The notes under the pieces were generated by a model, which worked only from the letters and a program-made list of their open reading frames with translations, was not told where the DNA came from and searched no databases. This document shows positions 9,396 to 16,984 of a stretch of 64,000 bases of DNA, in pieces. Position numbers and translations under genes: made by a program. Source of the DNA: an uncultured Bacteroides sp. (GTDB lineage: Bacteria > Bacteroidota > Bacteroidia > Bacteroidales > Bacteroidaceae); the NCBI RefSeq assembly GCF_963666545.1, contig NZ_OY762899.1, positions 2,542,001 through 2,606,000 on the forward strand, written 5' to 3'. Each line of letters opens with the position of its first letter. Within the stretch, counting starts at the first letter, position 1.

Positions 9396-10406
9396 ATGAG
9401 AATAGGTATATTAACTGCTGGTGGTGACTGTCCGGGCATCAATGCTACGATTCGTGGCGTGTGCAAAACAGCGATTAATCACTATGGTATGGAAGTGGTT
9501 GGCATACATAGTGGCTTTCAGGGATTGTTGGATATAGATGTCGAAAACTTTACAGACAATTCTTTGTCCGGCTTGCTCAACCAGGGGGGTACGGTACTTG
9601 GTACTTCTCGCGAGAAACCTTTTAAGAAGGCGGGTGCAGATTCAAATGTAAATAAACCTGAGCTGATAAGGCAGAATATAGAGAAATTAGGTTTGGACTG
9701 CATTGTGTGCATTGGCGGAAATGGCACACAAAAGACAGCCGCCAAGTTTGCTGCTATGGGCGTGAATATCGTTTCTGTGCCTAAGACCATCGATAACGAT
9801 ATCTGGGGTACCGACTTCTCTTTCGGCTTCGATTCTGCCGTCAGCATCGCTACGGATGCCATAGATCGCCTGCATTCTACTGCCAGTTCTCATAAACGGG
9901 TGATGGTGATTGAAGTGATGGGGCACAAAGCCGGATGGATAGCCCTCTATTCGGGTATGGCCGGTGGTGGAGATGTAATTCTCCTGCCGGAAATCCCTTT
10001 TCAGATGAATGCGGTATGTGAAACGATTATGAATCGCCTTAAACGGGGAAAGGCTTACTCCATCGTCGTGGTAGCCGAAGGAATACAAACGGATGGAAAC
10101 AAACGTGTGGCGGAATACATTGCTCAGCAGATTGAAACCGAAACCGGATTGGAGACGCGTGAAACGGTCTTGGGATATATTCAACGAGGTGGTTCGCCCA
10201 CTCCTTTTGATCGGAACCTGTCTACCCGGATGGGCGGGCATGCTACTGAGCTGATAGCCAACGGACAGTTTGGCAGGATGATTGCACTAGTGGGAAATGA
10301 CATCACCTCTATTCCTTTAGAAGAAGTAGCCGGTAAATCGAATTTAGTGACCGAAGATCACGATTTAGTTGTTCAGGGCAGGCGAATGGGGGTCTGTTTC
10401 GGTTAA
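9396..10406 (+). CDS. pfkA: 6-phosphofructokinase
   Basis: A 336-residue PFK that phosphorylates fructose 6-phosphate in glycolysis. LTAGGDCPGINATIRG is at the N-terminus. Positions 107-111 are GGNGT where E. coli PfkA has GGDGS. Positions 129-135 are PKTIDND, whose aspartates are the catalytic pair. MGHKAGWIALYSG and RGGSPTPFDR follow. The residue after the Asn is Gly, as in ATP enzymes, but PKTIDND carries the Lys usual in PPi enzymes and in the ATP/Lys subgroup. The phosphoryl donor is therefore probably ATP but not certain. The last 42 bases overlap the 3' end of the oppositely oriented rnc gene. Confidence 0.93.
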   Translation: MRIGILTAGGDCPGINATIRGVCKTAINHYGMEVVGIHSGFQGLLDIDVENFTDNSLSGLLNQGGTVLGTSREKPFKKAGADSNVNKPELIRQNIEKLGLDCIVCIGGNGTQKTAAKFAAMGVNIVSVPKTIDNDIWGTDFSFGFDSAVSIATDAIDRLHSTASSHKRVMVIEVMGHKAGWIALYSGMAGGGDVILLPEIPFQMNAVCETIMNRLKRGKAYSIVVVAEGIQTDGNKRVAEYIAQQIETETGLETRETVLGYIQRGGSPTPFDRNLSTRMGGHATELIANGQFGRMIALVGNDITSIPLEEVAGKSNLVTEDHDLVVQGRRMGVCFG

Positions 10407-11324
10407 AGTGGATGAAGTCTCTTCTTTGTATGGGACTTCTTTAATCTTTGCCTCTGTATCTCTTTCTATTTTGAGCCTTTCTTTGGAGTCTTCTTCCAGC
10501 GTCTCTTCTTTCAATGCTTCTTCTACAGGCATTTCCTCTTCGGCTACTGCATTCAAAAGAGCTTTGGCTTCTTCAATGCTTGCTAAGAAGTCAGGAGTAC
10601 TTTTAATCTTCTTTAGAGCCATTTGAGCTGCATTCTGTTGCGATTCTTTTTTAGAATATCCTGCTCCTGAGCCCGCAGAGACGCGCTCGACGAGTACTTC
10701 CGTCTGGAATACCGGATTTGATTCTTGATCCAGAAACTGCTCGATGAGCTCGAATGAAACCTCCACTTTATTCTTCTGGCTCCACTCTATCAGTTTCGAT
10801 TTGAAGTTGACCTCCTTGCGGGATAGTTTATCGAGGTCGATGTAAGGAGTGATGATTTTTTCTTCCACAAATGCTTTGCAACGCTTGTATCCACGGTCCA
10901 TATAGATGGCTCCGATGAATGCTTCGAAAGCATTGCCGTACATGTAGCTGTTGTGAGATGAAGATCGTGCGGCAGATTTTATCAGCTTGTCTAAGCCAAT
11001 TTCCACTGCCAGTTTATTCAACGTTTCGCGTTGCACAATCTTAGAACGTGTATTGGTCAGGAAGCCTTCTCTTTTGCCGTCGAAGTGCTTGTAAACAATA
11101 TCGGCAACGATGGCGTCGAGGATGGCATCACCCAAGAACTCCAGTCGCTCATTATTTATTGGCCTTCCTTTTTCAGAACGAAGAGAGGTTGATTTGTGTA
11201 GGAGTGCTTGTTCGTAAACTCGGATGTCGTGAGGATAGAAACCAAGTATCCGATAAAAACAAAGATAAGACTCTCTGTCCTTGCGGAACAGGAGCCTTAT
11301 CTCGTCTATCTTATTACGTAACAC
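10365..11324 (-). CDS. rnc: Ribonuclease III
   Basis: An endoribonuclease for double-stranded RNA (rRNA and mRNA processing). The signature NERLEFLGDAILDAIV carries the acidic metal ligands. A double-stranded-RNA-binding domain follows (NFKSKLIEWSQKNK to SKKESQQNAAQMALKKI). The C-terminus is an unusual acidic, Glu/Lys-rich tail of about 60 residues. I chose the GTG at 11324, four bases after the fabF stop and giving VLRNKIDEIRLLF, because upstream in-frame starts at 11363 and 11519 lie inside fabF. The gene is the last of an acpP-fabF-rnc operon and its end overlaps pfkA by 42 bases. Confidence 0.93.
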   Translation of the reverse strand: MLRNKIDEIRLLFRKDRESYLCFYRILGFYPHDIRVYEQALLHKSTSLRSEKGRPINNERLEFLGDAILDAIVADIVYKHFDGKREGFLTNTRSKIVQRETLNKLAVEIGLDKLIKSAARSSSHNSYMYGNAFEAFIGAIYMDRGYKRCKAFVEEKIITPYIDLDKLSRKEVNFKSKLIEWSQKNKVEVSFELIEQFLDQESNPVFQTEVLVERVSAGSGAGYSKKESQQNAAQMALKKIKSTPDFLASIEEAKALLNAVAEEEMPVEEALKEETLEEDSKERLKIERDTEAKIKEVPYKEETSSTLTETDPHSPALNN

Positions 11325-11328
11325 GACG

Positions 11329-12591
11329 TTATTCTGCGTATTTCTTGAAAATGGCACATGCATTATGACCTCCGAATCCAAATGTGTTGGAGAGGGCAAC
11401 TTTAACTTCACGCTTCTGAGCTTTGTTGAAAGTGAGGTTAAGGTTGTAGTCAATGTTCTCGTCGTTATCACCTTCAGTGTAGTTGATAGTCGGAGGCACA
11501 ATACCATAGTTGATGGCAAGAATACTTGCTATGGACTCTACCGCACCGGCAGCTCCCAGCAAATGTCCCGTCATAGATTTTGTAGAACTGATGTTCAACT
11601 TAAACGCATGTTCACCAAAGACCTCTTTGATAGCTTTCGCTTCAGAGATATCTCCCACAGGTGTAGATGTACCATGTACGTTGATGTAATCAATATCTTC
11701 AGGGTTCATCTCAGCATCTTCCAATGCATTACGCATCACTAACTTGGCTCCAAGCCCATCAGGGTGGGAAGCAGTCAGGTGATAAGCATCAGCAGATAGT
11801 CCTGTTCCGGCTACTTCTGCATAAATTTTAGCACCACGAGCTTTAGCATGTTCCAGTTCTTCCAGAATGAGGCAACCACCGCCTTCTCCCATCACAAATC
11901 CATCGCGTGATGCGCTGAATGGACGAGAGGCACCTTGTGGATCATCATTACGAGTTGACAAAGCATGCAATGCATTGAAACCACCTACTCCGCCGGGAGT
12001 AATGGCAGCTTCAGAACCTCCACTTACAATTACGTTTGCTTTACCTAAACGAATCAGGTTAAACGCATCGGCAATGGCATTGGTTGAGGTTGCACAGGCA
12101 GAACACGTAGCGTAGTTCGGCCCGTGAAAGCCATACATAATAGAGATTTGTCCGGCAGCAATATCCGAAATCATTTTAGGAATAAAGAACGGATTGAATC
12201 GTGGTCCTTTCTCCTTATTCGTATAATACTGCGCGATTTCCTCTTCAAATGTATTAATACCACCAATACCGGCACCAAAGATGACGCCGATTTTGTTTAG
12301 GTCTTCGTTTTCTAAATCAAGCCCAGAGTCTGTAACAGCTTCATTGGCAACAGCAACGGCGTACTGGGTGTACAGATCCATTTTTCTTGCCTCTTTGCGT
12401 TCGAGATACTTGGTCACATCGAAGCCCTTTACTTCACATGCGAACTGAGTCTTGAATAGCGACGGATCGAAATGTGTAATAGGTCCTGCTCCGCTAGCTC
12501 CGTTCACAAGATTTTCCCAGAAATCGGGAACATTGTTGCCAATAGGAGTAATGGCGCCAAGACCTGTTACTACGACTCTTTTTAATTCCAT
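11329..12591 (-). CDS. fabF: 3-oxoacyl-ACP synthase II
   Basis: A 420-residue beta-ketoacyl-ACP synthase that elongates acyl-ACP in fatty acid synthesis. The Cys-His-His triad is visible: the active Cys in SACATSTNAI (Cys166), then NVHGTSTPVGD and KSMTGHLLGAAGAVE with the two histidines. NTFGFGGHNA near the C-terminus is the family's glycine-rich end. It sits 15 bp downstream of acpP and 4 bp before rnc, the standard arrangement in Bacteroides. Confidence 0.97.
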   Translation of the reverse strand: MELKRVVVTGLGAITPIGNNVPDFWENLVNGASGAGPITHFDPSLFKTQFACEVKGFDVTKYLERKEARKMDLYTQYAVAVANEAVTDSGLDLENEDLNKIGVIFGAGIGGINTFEEEIAQYYTNKEKGPRFNPFFIPKMISDIAAGQISIMYGFHGPNYATCSACATSTNAIADAFNLIRLGKANVIVSGGSEAAITPGGVGGFNALHALSTRNDDPQGASRPFSASRDGFVMGEGGGCLILEELEHAKARGAKIYAEVAGTGLSADAYHLTASHPDGLGAKLVMRNALEDAEMNPEDIDYINVHGTSTPVGDISEAKAIKEVFGEHAFKLNISSTKSMTGHLLGAAGAVESIASILAINYGIVPPTINYTEGDNDENIDYNLNLTFNKAQKREVKVALSNTFGFGGHNACAIFKKYAE

Positions 12592-12606
12592 ATTATGAAA
12601 AACAGA

Positions 12607-12843
12607 TTACTTAGCGTGTTCTTCGATGTAAGACACAGCATCACCTACAGTTCCGATCTTTTCTGCTTGATCATCTGGAATAGAGATACCGAATTCTTTT
12701 TCGAATTCCATGATAAGTTCTACAGTGTCAAGAGAATCTGCTCCTAAATCGTTCGTGAAGCTAGCTTCTGTGGTAACTTCTGATTCTTCAACGCCTAATT
12801 TATCAACGATAATCGCTTTCACTCTTGATGCAATTTCAGACAT
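12607..12843 (-). CDS. acpP: Acyl carrier protein
   Basis: A 78-residue acidic four-helix carrier. The 4'-phosphopantetheine is attached to Ser37 in [10 protein letters not shown]. It supplies acyl intermediates to the adjacent FabF. It is the first gene of acpP-fabF-rnc, with a promoter just upstream. Confidence 0.97.
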   Translation of the reverse strand: MSEIASRVKAIIVDKLGVEESEVTTEASFTNDLGADSLDTVELIMEFEKEFGISIPDDQAEKIGTVGDAVSYIEEHAK

Positions 12844-12894
12844 AACTTTAAGTTTTTAATTAATAATTAGTTTTATTTCTTTAAATTTGCGGTG

Positions 12895-12926
12895 CAAAGG
12901 AATAAAGATTTATTGTTCTAAGCAAA
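12895..12926 (-). promoter_or_regulatory. Promoter of acpP-fabF-rnc
   Basis: Reading the minus strand, TTTG (12923-12926) is followed after 20 bp by TTCCTTTG (12895-12902), a 7/8 match to TAnnTTTG. It lies about 50 bases upstream of the acpP ATG. Confidence 0.6.
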
Positions 12927-12992
12927 TATTTGACTAAATAAATGCAACGTTTTGCACATTTTTCACTATTGTGTGCATACTTACACCCGATT

Positions 12993-13577
12993 ATGAAGAG
13001 AAACATCGCTATTTTTGCTTCAGGCTCCGGTTCGAATGCCGAGAACATCATTCGTTATTTAAAAAACAATCGTTTACTTGCCGTGCAGTTGGTCGTATCT
13101 AACAAGATTGACGCACTTGTGTTAGAACGTGCTCAGCGATTGAATGTGCCTTCTGCTGTGTTTTCTAAGAAGGAATGGGAGAGTGGGCAAGAGATTCTAG
13201 CTTTGCTGGCTGGCTATAGCATCGATTTTATTGTGTTGGCAGGTTTCCTTCTGCGGATTCCCGATTCTTTGTTGCATGCTTATCCGAATAAGATCATCAA
13301 TATTCATCCCTCGCTCTTACCTAAATTTGGAGGCAAAGGCATGTATGGCGACAAGGTGCATGAAGCTGTCGTGGCTTCGGGCGAAACAGAAAGCGGCATC
13401 ACCATACATTATATTAATGAGCATTATGATGAAGGTGGAGTTATCTTTCAGACTACCTGTCCTGTGTTACCCACAGATACTGTGGCTGATGTTGCAGCTA
13501 AAGTTCATGTCTTGGAATATGCTCATTACCCACGAATAATAGAAGAGGTGTTTCGGTCGGCAGTTGCGACAGATTGA
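12993..13577 (+). CDS. purN: Phosphoribosylglycinamide formyltransferase
   Basis: A 194-residue GART enzyme that transfers a formyl group from 10-formyl-THF to GAR in purine synthesis. It has FASGSGSNAENI at the N-terminus (phosphate-binding loop), IINIHPSLLPKFGG with the catalytic Asn/His, and TIHYINEHYDEG with the catalytic Asp. An earlier in-frame ATG at 12942 would add 17 residues unlike the family, so the ATG at 12993 (MKRNIAIFASG) is preferred. Divergent from acpP and convergent with pdxB, with a 12-bp gap. Confidence 0.93.
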   Translation: MKRNIAIFASGSGSNAENIIRYLKNNRLLAVQLVVSNKIDALVLERAQRLNVPSAVFSKKEWESGQEILALLAGYSIDFIVLAGFLLRIPDSLLHAYPNKIINIHPSLLPKFGGKGMYGDKVHEAVVASGETESGITIHYINEHYDEGGVIFQTTCPVLPTDTVADVAAKVHVLEYAHYPRIIEEVFRSAVATD

Positions 13578-13589
13578 GGAATCGTTTAC

Positions 13590-14630
13590 TTACAGGACTA
13601 TCGTATAAGCTTTTTCTTCTCTTCTCAATGGATAATCACCTCGTAATTGCTCAAAAAGTTCAGGGTGCGCTTTCAGTGCATCACTATCTCGTGTGGGATT
13701 GTATATTTGTAATAGAGCATTCGCTCGGCTAGTGGCATGGATTAGGTTCGTCGCAGGTGTCGGAGGTGTTATCTCAAAATTCGGTTCAATGCCAAAATGC
13801 TTGCACAAAGCCTCTAAAGACATTTGGGTAGCATTCGCTTTCCCATCAGCCGAGTATCCAGCAATGTGTGGAGTGGCAATGAAAGCTTTATCCAGCAACT
13901 CTAAATTAATCTCCGGCTCTCCCTCCCATACATCAATAATCGCATCGGCTATCTTTTCTTCATCCAGAGCATTCAACAATGCTTGGGTCTCGATGACTTC
14001 TCCGCGTGAAGTGTTGATGATGATTGGCTTTCGCTTTAGCGTTTCGAAGAACTTTTCGTCCGCCAGATAAAAGGTTTTGTATTGCCCCGCATTGTGTAAC
14101 GGTGTGTGAAACGTGATTACGTCACACTCGTTGGCCATAGTAGCCAAGTCCGTAAACGCTTCCTTTCCTTCTTTATCCTGTCTGGGCAAGTCGTTTATCA
14201 ATACCCGCATACCCAGTTTGCGAGCCATGGTCTCAACCTTACTTCCTACATTGCCCACTCCTACAATACCTATCGTCATAGAACTTAAATTCATCTTCTT
14301 TTCGGTTTGCAATAGCAGTAATGAAGACTCTATATATTGTGCTACTGAAGCTGCATTGCAACCCGGAGCATTGGTCCACTTGATGCCTGCCTGCCGGCAA
14401 TAATCCGTATCGATATGGTCATATCCGATGGTGGCGGTGGCAATGAACTTAACGTTGCTTCCTTCGAGCAAGGCACGGTTACATTGAGTGCGCGTTCGGA
14501 TAATCAACGCATCAGCATCACGCACCAATTCGGGTGTAAAGTCTTTGCCCGCAGTGTATATCACTTGATCGGCAATGCTCTTTATTGCCTCATCTATATA
14601 AGGTATCTTGTTATCAACGATCACTTTCAT
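13590..14630 (-). CDS. pdxB: Erythronate-4-phosphate dehydrogenase
   Basis: A 346-residue D-2-hydroxyacid dehydrogenase family enzyme of pyridoxal phosphate synthesis (DXP-dependent route). It has the NAD-binding loop GIVGVGNVGSKVE, the catalytic Arg in INTSRGEVI, Glu in DVWEGEPEI and His in TPHIAGYS. Its C-terminal dimerisation domain is shorter than in E. coli PdxB. It is preceded by a TAACTTTG box inside a 12-bp inverted repeat. Confidence 0.92.
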   Translation of the reverse strand: MKVIVDNKIPYIDEAIKSIADQVIYTAGKDFTPELVRDADALIIRTRTQCNRALLEGSNVKFIATATIGYDHIDTDYCRQAGIKWTNAPGCNAASVAQYIESSLLLLQTEKKMNLSSMTIGIVGVGNVGSKVETMARKLGMRVLINDLPRQDKEGKEAFTDLATMANECDVITFHTPLHNAGQYKTFYLADEKFFETLKRKPIIINTSRGEVIETQALLNALDEEKIADAIIDVWEGEPEINLELLDKAFIATPHIAGYSADGKANATQMSLEALCKHFGIEPNFEITPPTPATNLIHATSRANALLQIYNPTRDSDALKAHPELFEQLRGDYPLRREEKAYTIVL

Positions 14631-14650
14631 AACGATTCTGTTTCTTTTGA

Positions 14651-14688
14651 CTAGTATAGCAAAGTTAATCTTTTCCTTGCTATACTAG
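14651..14688. promoter_or_regulatory. pdxB promoter enclosed by a perfect 12-bp inverted repeat
   Basis: The arms CTAGTATAGCAA (14651-14662) and TTGCTATACTAG (14677-14688) are perfect inverted copies 14 bp apart. The minus-strand -7 box TAACTTTG (14660-14667) overlaps the arm nearer the gene. The geometry suggests an operator over the promoter; no T-run follows, so it is not a typical terminator. Confidence 0.55.
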
Positions 14689-14766
14689 CTTAATCTCTTC
14701 TCATTCTTTATTCTTTTTTTAGAGCTTACTACTTATCTTCTTAAGGAATAGGAGTTTTAATGCGAG

Positions 14767-14799
14767 AACATCCCCATGTTGTCGCTTAAAACATCCCTA
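14767..14799. repeat. AACATnnnnATGTT palindrome cluster, left part
   Basis: AACATCCCCATGTT lies at 14767-14780. AACATCCCTA (14790-14799), the left part of another copy, is cut by the insertion sequence that begins at 14800. The cluster continues at 16118-16177. Confidence 0.7.
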
Positions 14800-14815
14800 C
14801 AGGGCTGACGCATTA
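14800..14815 (+). repeat. Left terminal inverted repeat of the ISAs1-type element
   Basis: CAGGGCTGACGCATTA, perfect inverted match to 16102-16117. Bases 14813-14815 also encode the transposase stop codon on the minus strand. Confidence 0.95.
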
Positions 14816-15964
14816 AAAATTCTGTGGCAATAAAAGTTCACAAAGGAATTGTGTATCCCATCCAGCAGCCTTTCTTTTACCTTTAATGCTGCCTTTTCTG
14901 GGGCTTTTCTTTAATAACATAAGAGCAATCTTATTCATCAAAGAAAAGTTCTGGGCAGCATTCCCGGTTTTTCTTCCCATGTCTTCTCCAAAAGAGACGT
15001 CCAACTGCCAATGCAGGCAATTTTCCACAGACCAATGCGCACGCACGGCACCTGCTATTTTCTCAGCATCCAATCCAAGAGAGGTTATATAATATCTTTT
15101 TTCCACGGATGTCTTGCCTGTCTTAAGAATTGTCCGTTCTGAAGTAACTCTGACTACAGACTTTATGCCGACCCATTGGGGAAAGATGAGTCCCATTGTA
15201 CGGTTGTTATAGACAAAACATTCTCTTATTTCCTTGCGACCATGCCCTGTCTCTTCTGTCCTGAACTTGGCATACCGCCGCGCATAATATTCCTTATTCA
15301 CGTCTACCCTTTTTGCATCCATGTCATCAAACCATGATTCCAAGCTCTTGTGTAAATTCTTGTGGTTATCCTTCACGTTCAACACATAATCGGCTTTCCT
15401 TTCTATTATCTTTTTGGCTATCTCGGTCTGGCATCCCATGGCATCAATGGTCACTATGCAATTTTCCAAATCCAATGCGTTTAAAAGTTCGGGGATTGCC
15501 GTGATCTCATTGCTCTTTTGACTAACCTTAACCTGACCCAGTGTGATTCCGTTTGCTGCCGCCCAGGCACTGACCATATGAAGTTTGAAGCCTTTCTCTC
15601 CATCAGGGTTGGAGCGGCTGCATTTACTAGCACCGCAGATAGTCTTTCCGTCAATAGCCACTACACCTTCATACTTGTGGCACAGTTCTGACATCCAGCA
15701 CCGAAAAACACCTTCAAAATACTCAGGAGAAAGACTGCTGAAGAAACGGTTGAAAGTATCATGAGAGGGAATGCGGTTCAAGGACGGTATACGGTCGGCG
15801 AAAAAAACTTTCCGGGAGCGCCCGAATTCTTCTATTTCATACCAACTCTCTGCTCCGCAAATAACTGCGGCCATAGCGATATACACAATCACTTCTACCG
15901 AATGCTCTCTTTTTCTGTCGACACGCATGTCTGTTATTTTTTCACAAAGCTTAATTATACTCAT
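14813..15964 (-). CDS. ISAs1-family DDE transposase
   Basis: A 383-residue transposase of the ISAs1 (H-repeat-like) family. The N-terminal part includes the family segment EIEEFGRSRKVFF. The catalytic acidic residues sit in VVAIDGKTICGA (first Asp), CIVTIDAMGCQTEIA (second Asp) and HWSVENCLHWQLDVSF (Glu). Length is normal and no stop or frameshift is seen, so the element is probably active. Confidence 0.95.
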   Translation of the reverse strand: MSIIKLCEKITDMRVDRKREHSVEVIVYIAMAAVICGAESWYEIEEFGRSRKVFFADRIPSLNRIPSHDTFNRFFSSLSPEYFEGVFRCWMSELCHKYEGVVAIDGKTICGASKCSRSNPDGEKGFKLHMVSAWAAANGITLGQVKVSQKSNEITAIPELLNALDLENCIVTIDAMGCQTEIAKKIIERKADYVLNVKDNHKNLHKSLESWFDDMDAKRVDVNKEYYARRYAKFRTEETGHGRKEIRECFVYNNRTMGLIFPQWVGIKSVVRVTSERTILKTGKTSVEKRYYITSLGLDAEKIAGAVRAHWSVENCLHWQLDVSFGEDMGRKTGNAAQNFSLMNKIALMLLKKSPRKGSIKGKRKAAGWDTQFLCELLLPQNF

Positions 15965-16101
15965 TTTGTCGTTAGTTTATCTCTCTTTTTATTTATAAAG
16001 ATACAAATTAAAAACAACATAATAAACAATTATAAGCTTATTTTATAGATAAAAAATGGTAAATAAAAAATGAATATATTAAACCTTTTAAGTAAAATAT
16101 A

Positions 16102-16117
16102 TAATGCGTCAGCCCTG
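16102..16117 (-). repeat. Right terminal inverted repeat of the ISAs1-type element
   Basis: TAATGCGTCAGCCCTG, the exact complement of the left end. It is followed directly by the second copy of the 10-bp target duplication AACATCCCTA. Confidence 0.95.
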
Positions 16118-16177
16118 AACATCCCTATGTTATGATAGAGAACATCCGGATGTTTAGTTATACAACATGGGGATGTT
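16118..16177. repeat. AACATnnnnATGTT palindrome cluster, right part
   Basis: Three copies: AACATCCCTATGTT (16118-16131), AACATCCGGATGTT (16141-16154, a perfect palindrome) and AACATGGGGATGTT (16164-16177, the complement of the copy at 14767). With the left part, the site before insertion held four copies in about 100 bp. The outer ends AGAACATCCCCATGTTGT (14766-14783) and 16162-16179 are inverted copies of each other. Confidence 0.7.
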
Positions 16178-16310
16178 CTATGAATGTAACTAGTGCTATT
16201 TAATCCCTGTTCAGCCTTTTATTGAGAGAAGAGCATCCTACAATAAAGTACCTAAGGGCTCTTCAAGTACGTAGAGAATAGGCGATGAAGTAATAAAAAA
16301 CAAGAAACGG

Positions 16311-16341
16311 TTGCTTGAATGAGAAATATTGTATAGTTTTG
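16311..16341 (+). promoter_or_regulatory. Promoter of the DUF4254/LPS-core genes
   Basis: TTG (16311-16313), 20 bp, then TAGTTTTG (16334-16341), a perfect TAnnTTTG match. It lies 35 bases upstream of the DUF4254 ATG and probably drives DUF4254, GT9 and the kinase. Confidence 0.65.
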
Positions 16342-16375
16342 CCTCATTGTATTTATCTATAAACAAGTTAATTAT

Positions 16376-16981
16376 ATGACATTTAGTAAGCTTTGCAACC
16401 AGATCTTCTGGGCCTCAACAACTGATTACCATGTTACTGACAGCGTGGATGCTTCCATTAACAACCCTTACGAAGTAAAAACGATTGAGTATTACTTATA
16501 TCTGAAAAATTGGATAGATGCCGTGCAATGGCATTTTGAGGACATTATTCGTGATCCTCAGATCGATCCGGTAGAAGCATTGACACTGAAGCGCAGAATA
16601 GATAAATCAAATCAAGATCGTACAGATTTGGTAGAGCTTATTGATAGCTATTTTCTTGATCAATATAAATCGGTACTTCCTCATGCAGATGCAACGATAA
16701 ATACAGAAAGCCCTGCTTGGGCTGTCGACCGCCTTTCTATCTTAGCTCTTAAGATCTATCACATGCAGCAAGAAGTAGATCGTAAAGATAGCACGGAAGA
16801 ACATCTGAATCAATGCCGGACAAAACTTAATATTTTGCTTGAACAAAGAGTTGATTTGTCCTCGGCAATCGATCAACTGATAGCCGATATTGAAAGTGGT
16901 AAGAAATACATGAAAGTTTATAAGCAAATGAAGATGTATAATGATCCGGCACTTAATCCGGTTCTTTATGCAAAGAAATAA
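16376..16981 (+). CDS. DUF4254 domain-containing protein
   Basis: A 201-residue, mostly helical cytoplasmic protein of the DUF4254 family, with no signal peptide or membrane segment. Recognisable segments are HFEDIIRDPQIDP, LVELIDSYF and WAVDRLSILALKIYHM. The biochemical role is unknown. The stop is 3 bases before the ATG of the GT9 gene, so the two are certainly co-transcribed. Linkage to GT9 and the Kdo-kinase-like gene suggests a role in LPS core assembly, which is inference. Confidence 0.8.
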   Translation: MTFSKLCNQIFWASTTDYHVTDSVDASINNPYEVKTIEYYLYLKNWIDAVQWHFEDIIRDPQIDPVEALTLKRRIDKSNQDRTDLVELIDSYFLDQYKSVLPHADATINTESPAWAVDRLSILALKIYHMQQEVDRKDSTEEHLNQCRTKLNILLEQRVDLSSAIDQLIADIESGKKYMKVYKQMKMYNDPALNPVLYAKK

Positions 16982-16984
16982 TTG

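Larger units (their letters stand above)
14800..16117. mobile_element. Intact ISAs1-type insertion sequence (1318 bp)
   Basis: The ends are perfect 16-bp terminal inverted repeats, CAGGGCTGACGCATTA at 14800-14815 and its complement at 16102-16117. The element is flanked by a perfect 10-bp direct repeat AACATCCCTA (14790-14799 and 16118-16127), matching the 8-10 bp duplications known for ISAs1-family elements. It carries one full transposase gene whose stop codon lies inside the left inverted repeat. All parts are undamaged, so insertion appears recent. It sits between pdxB and the DUF4254 gene and interrupts no coding gene. Confidence 0.95.

Noticed and set aside
11325-11519. Longer N-terminal extension of rnc (starts at 11363 or 11519)
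   Set aside because: These codons lie inside fabF, and the extension has no family resemblance. The GTG at 11324 directly follows the fabF stop.
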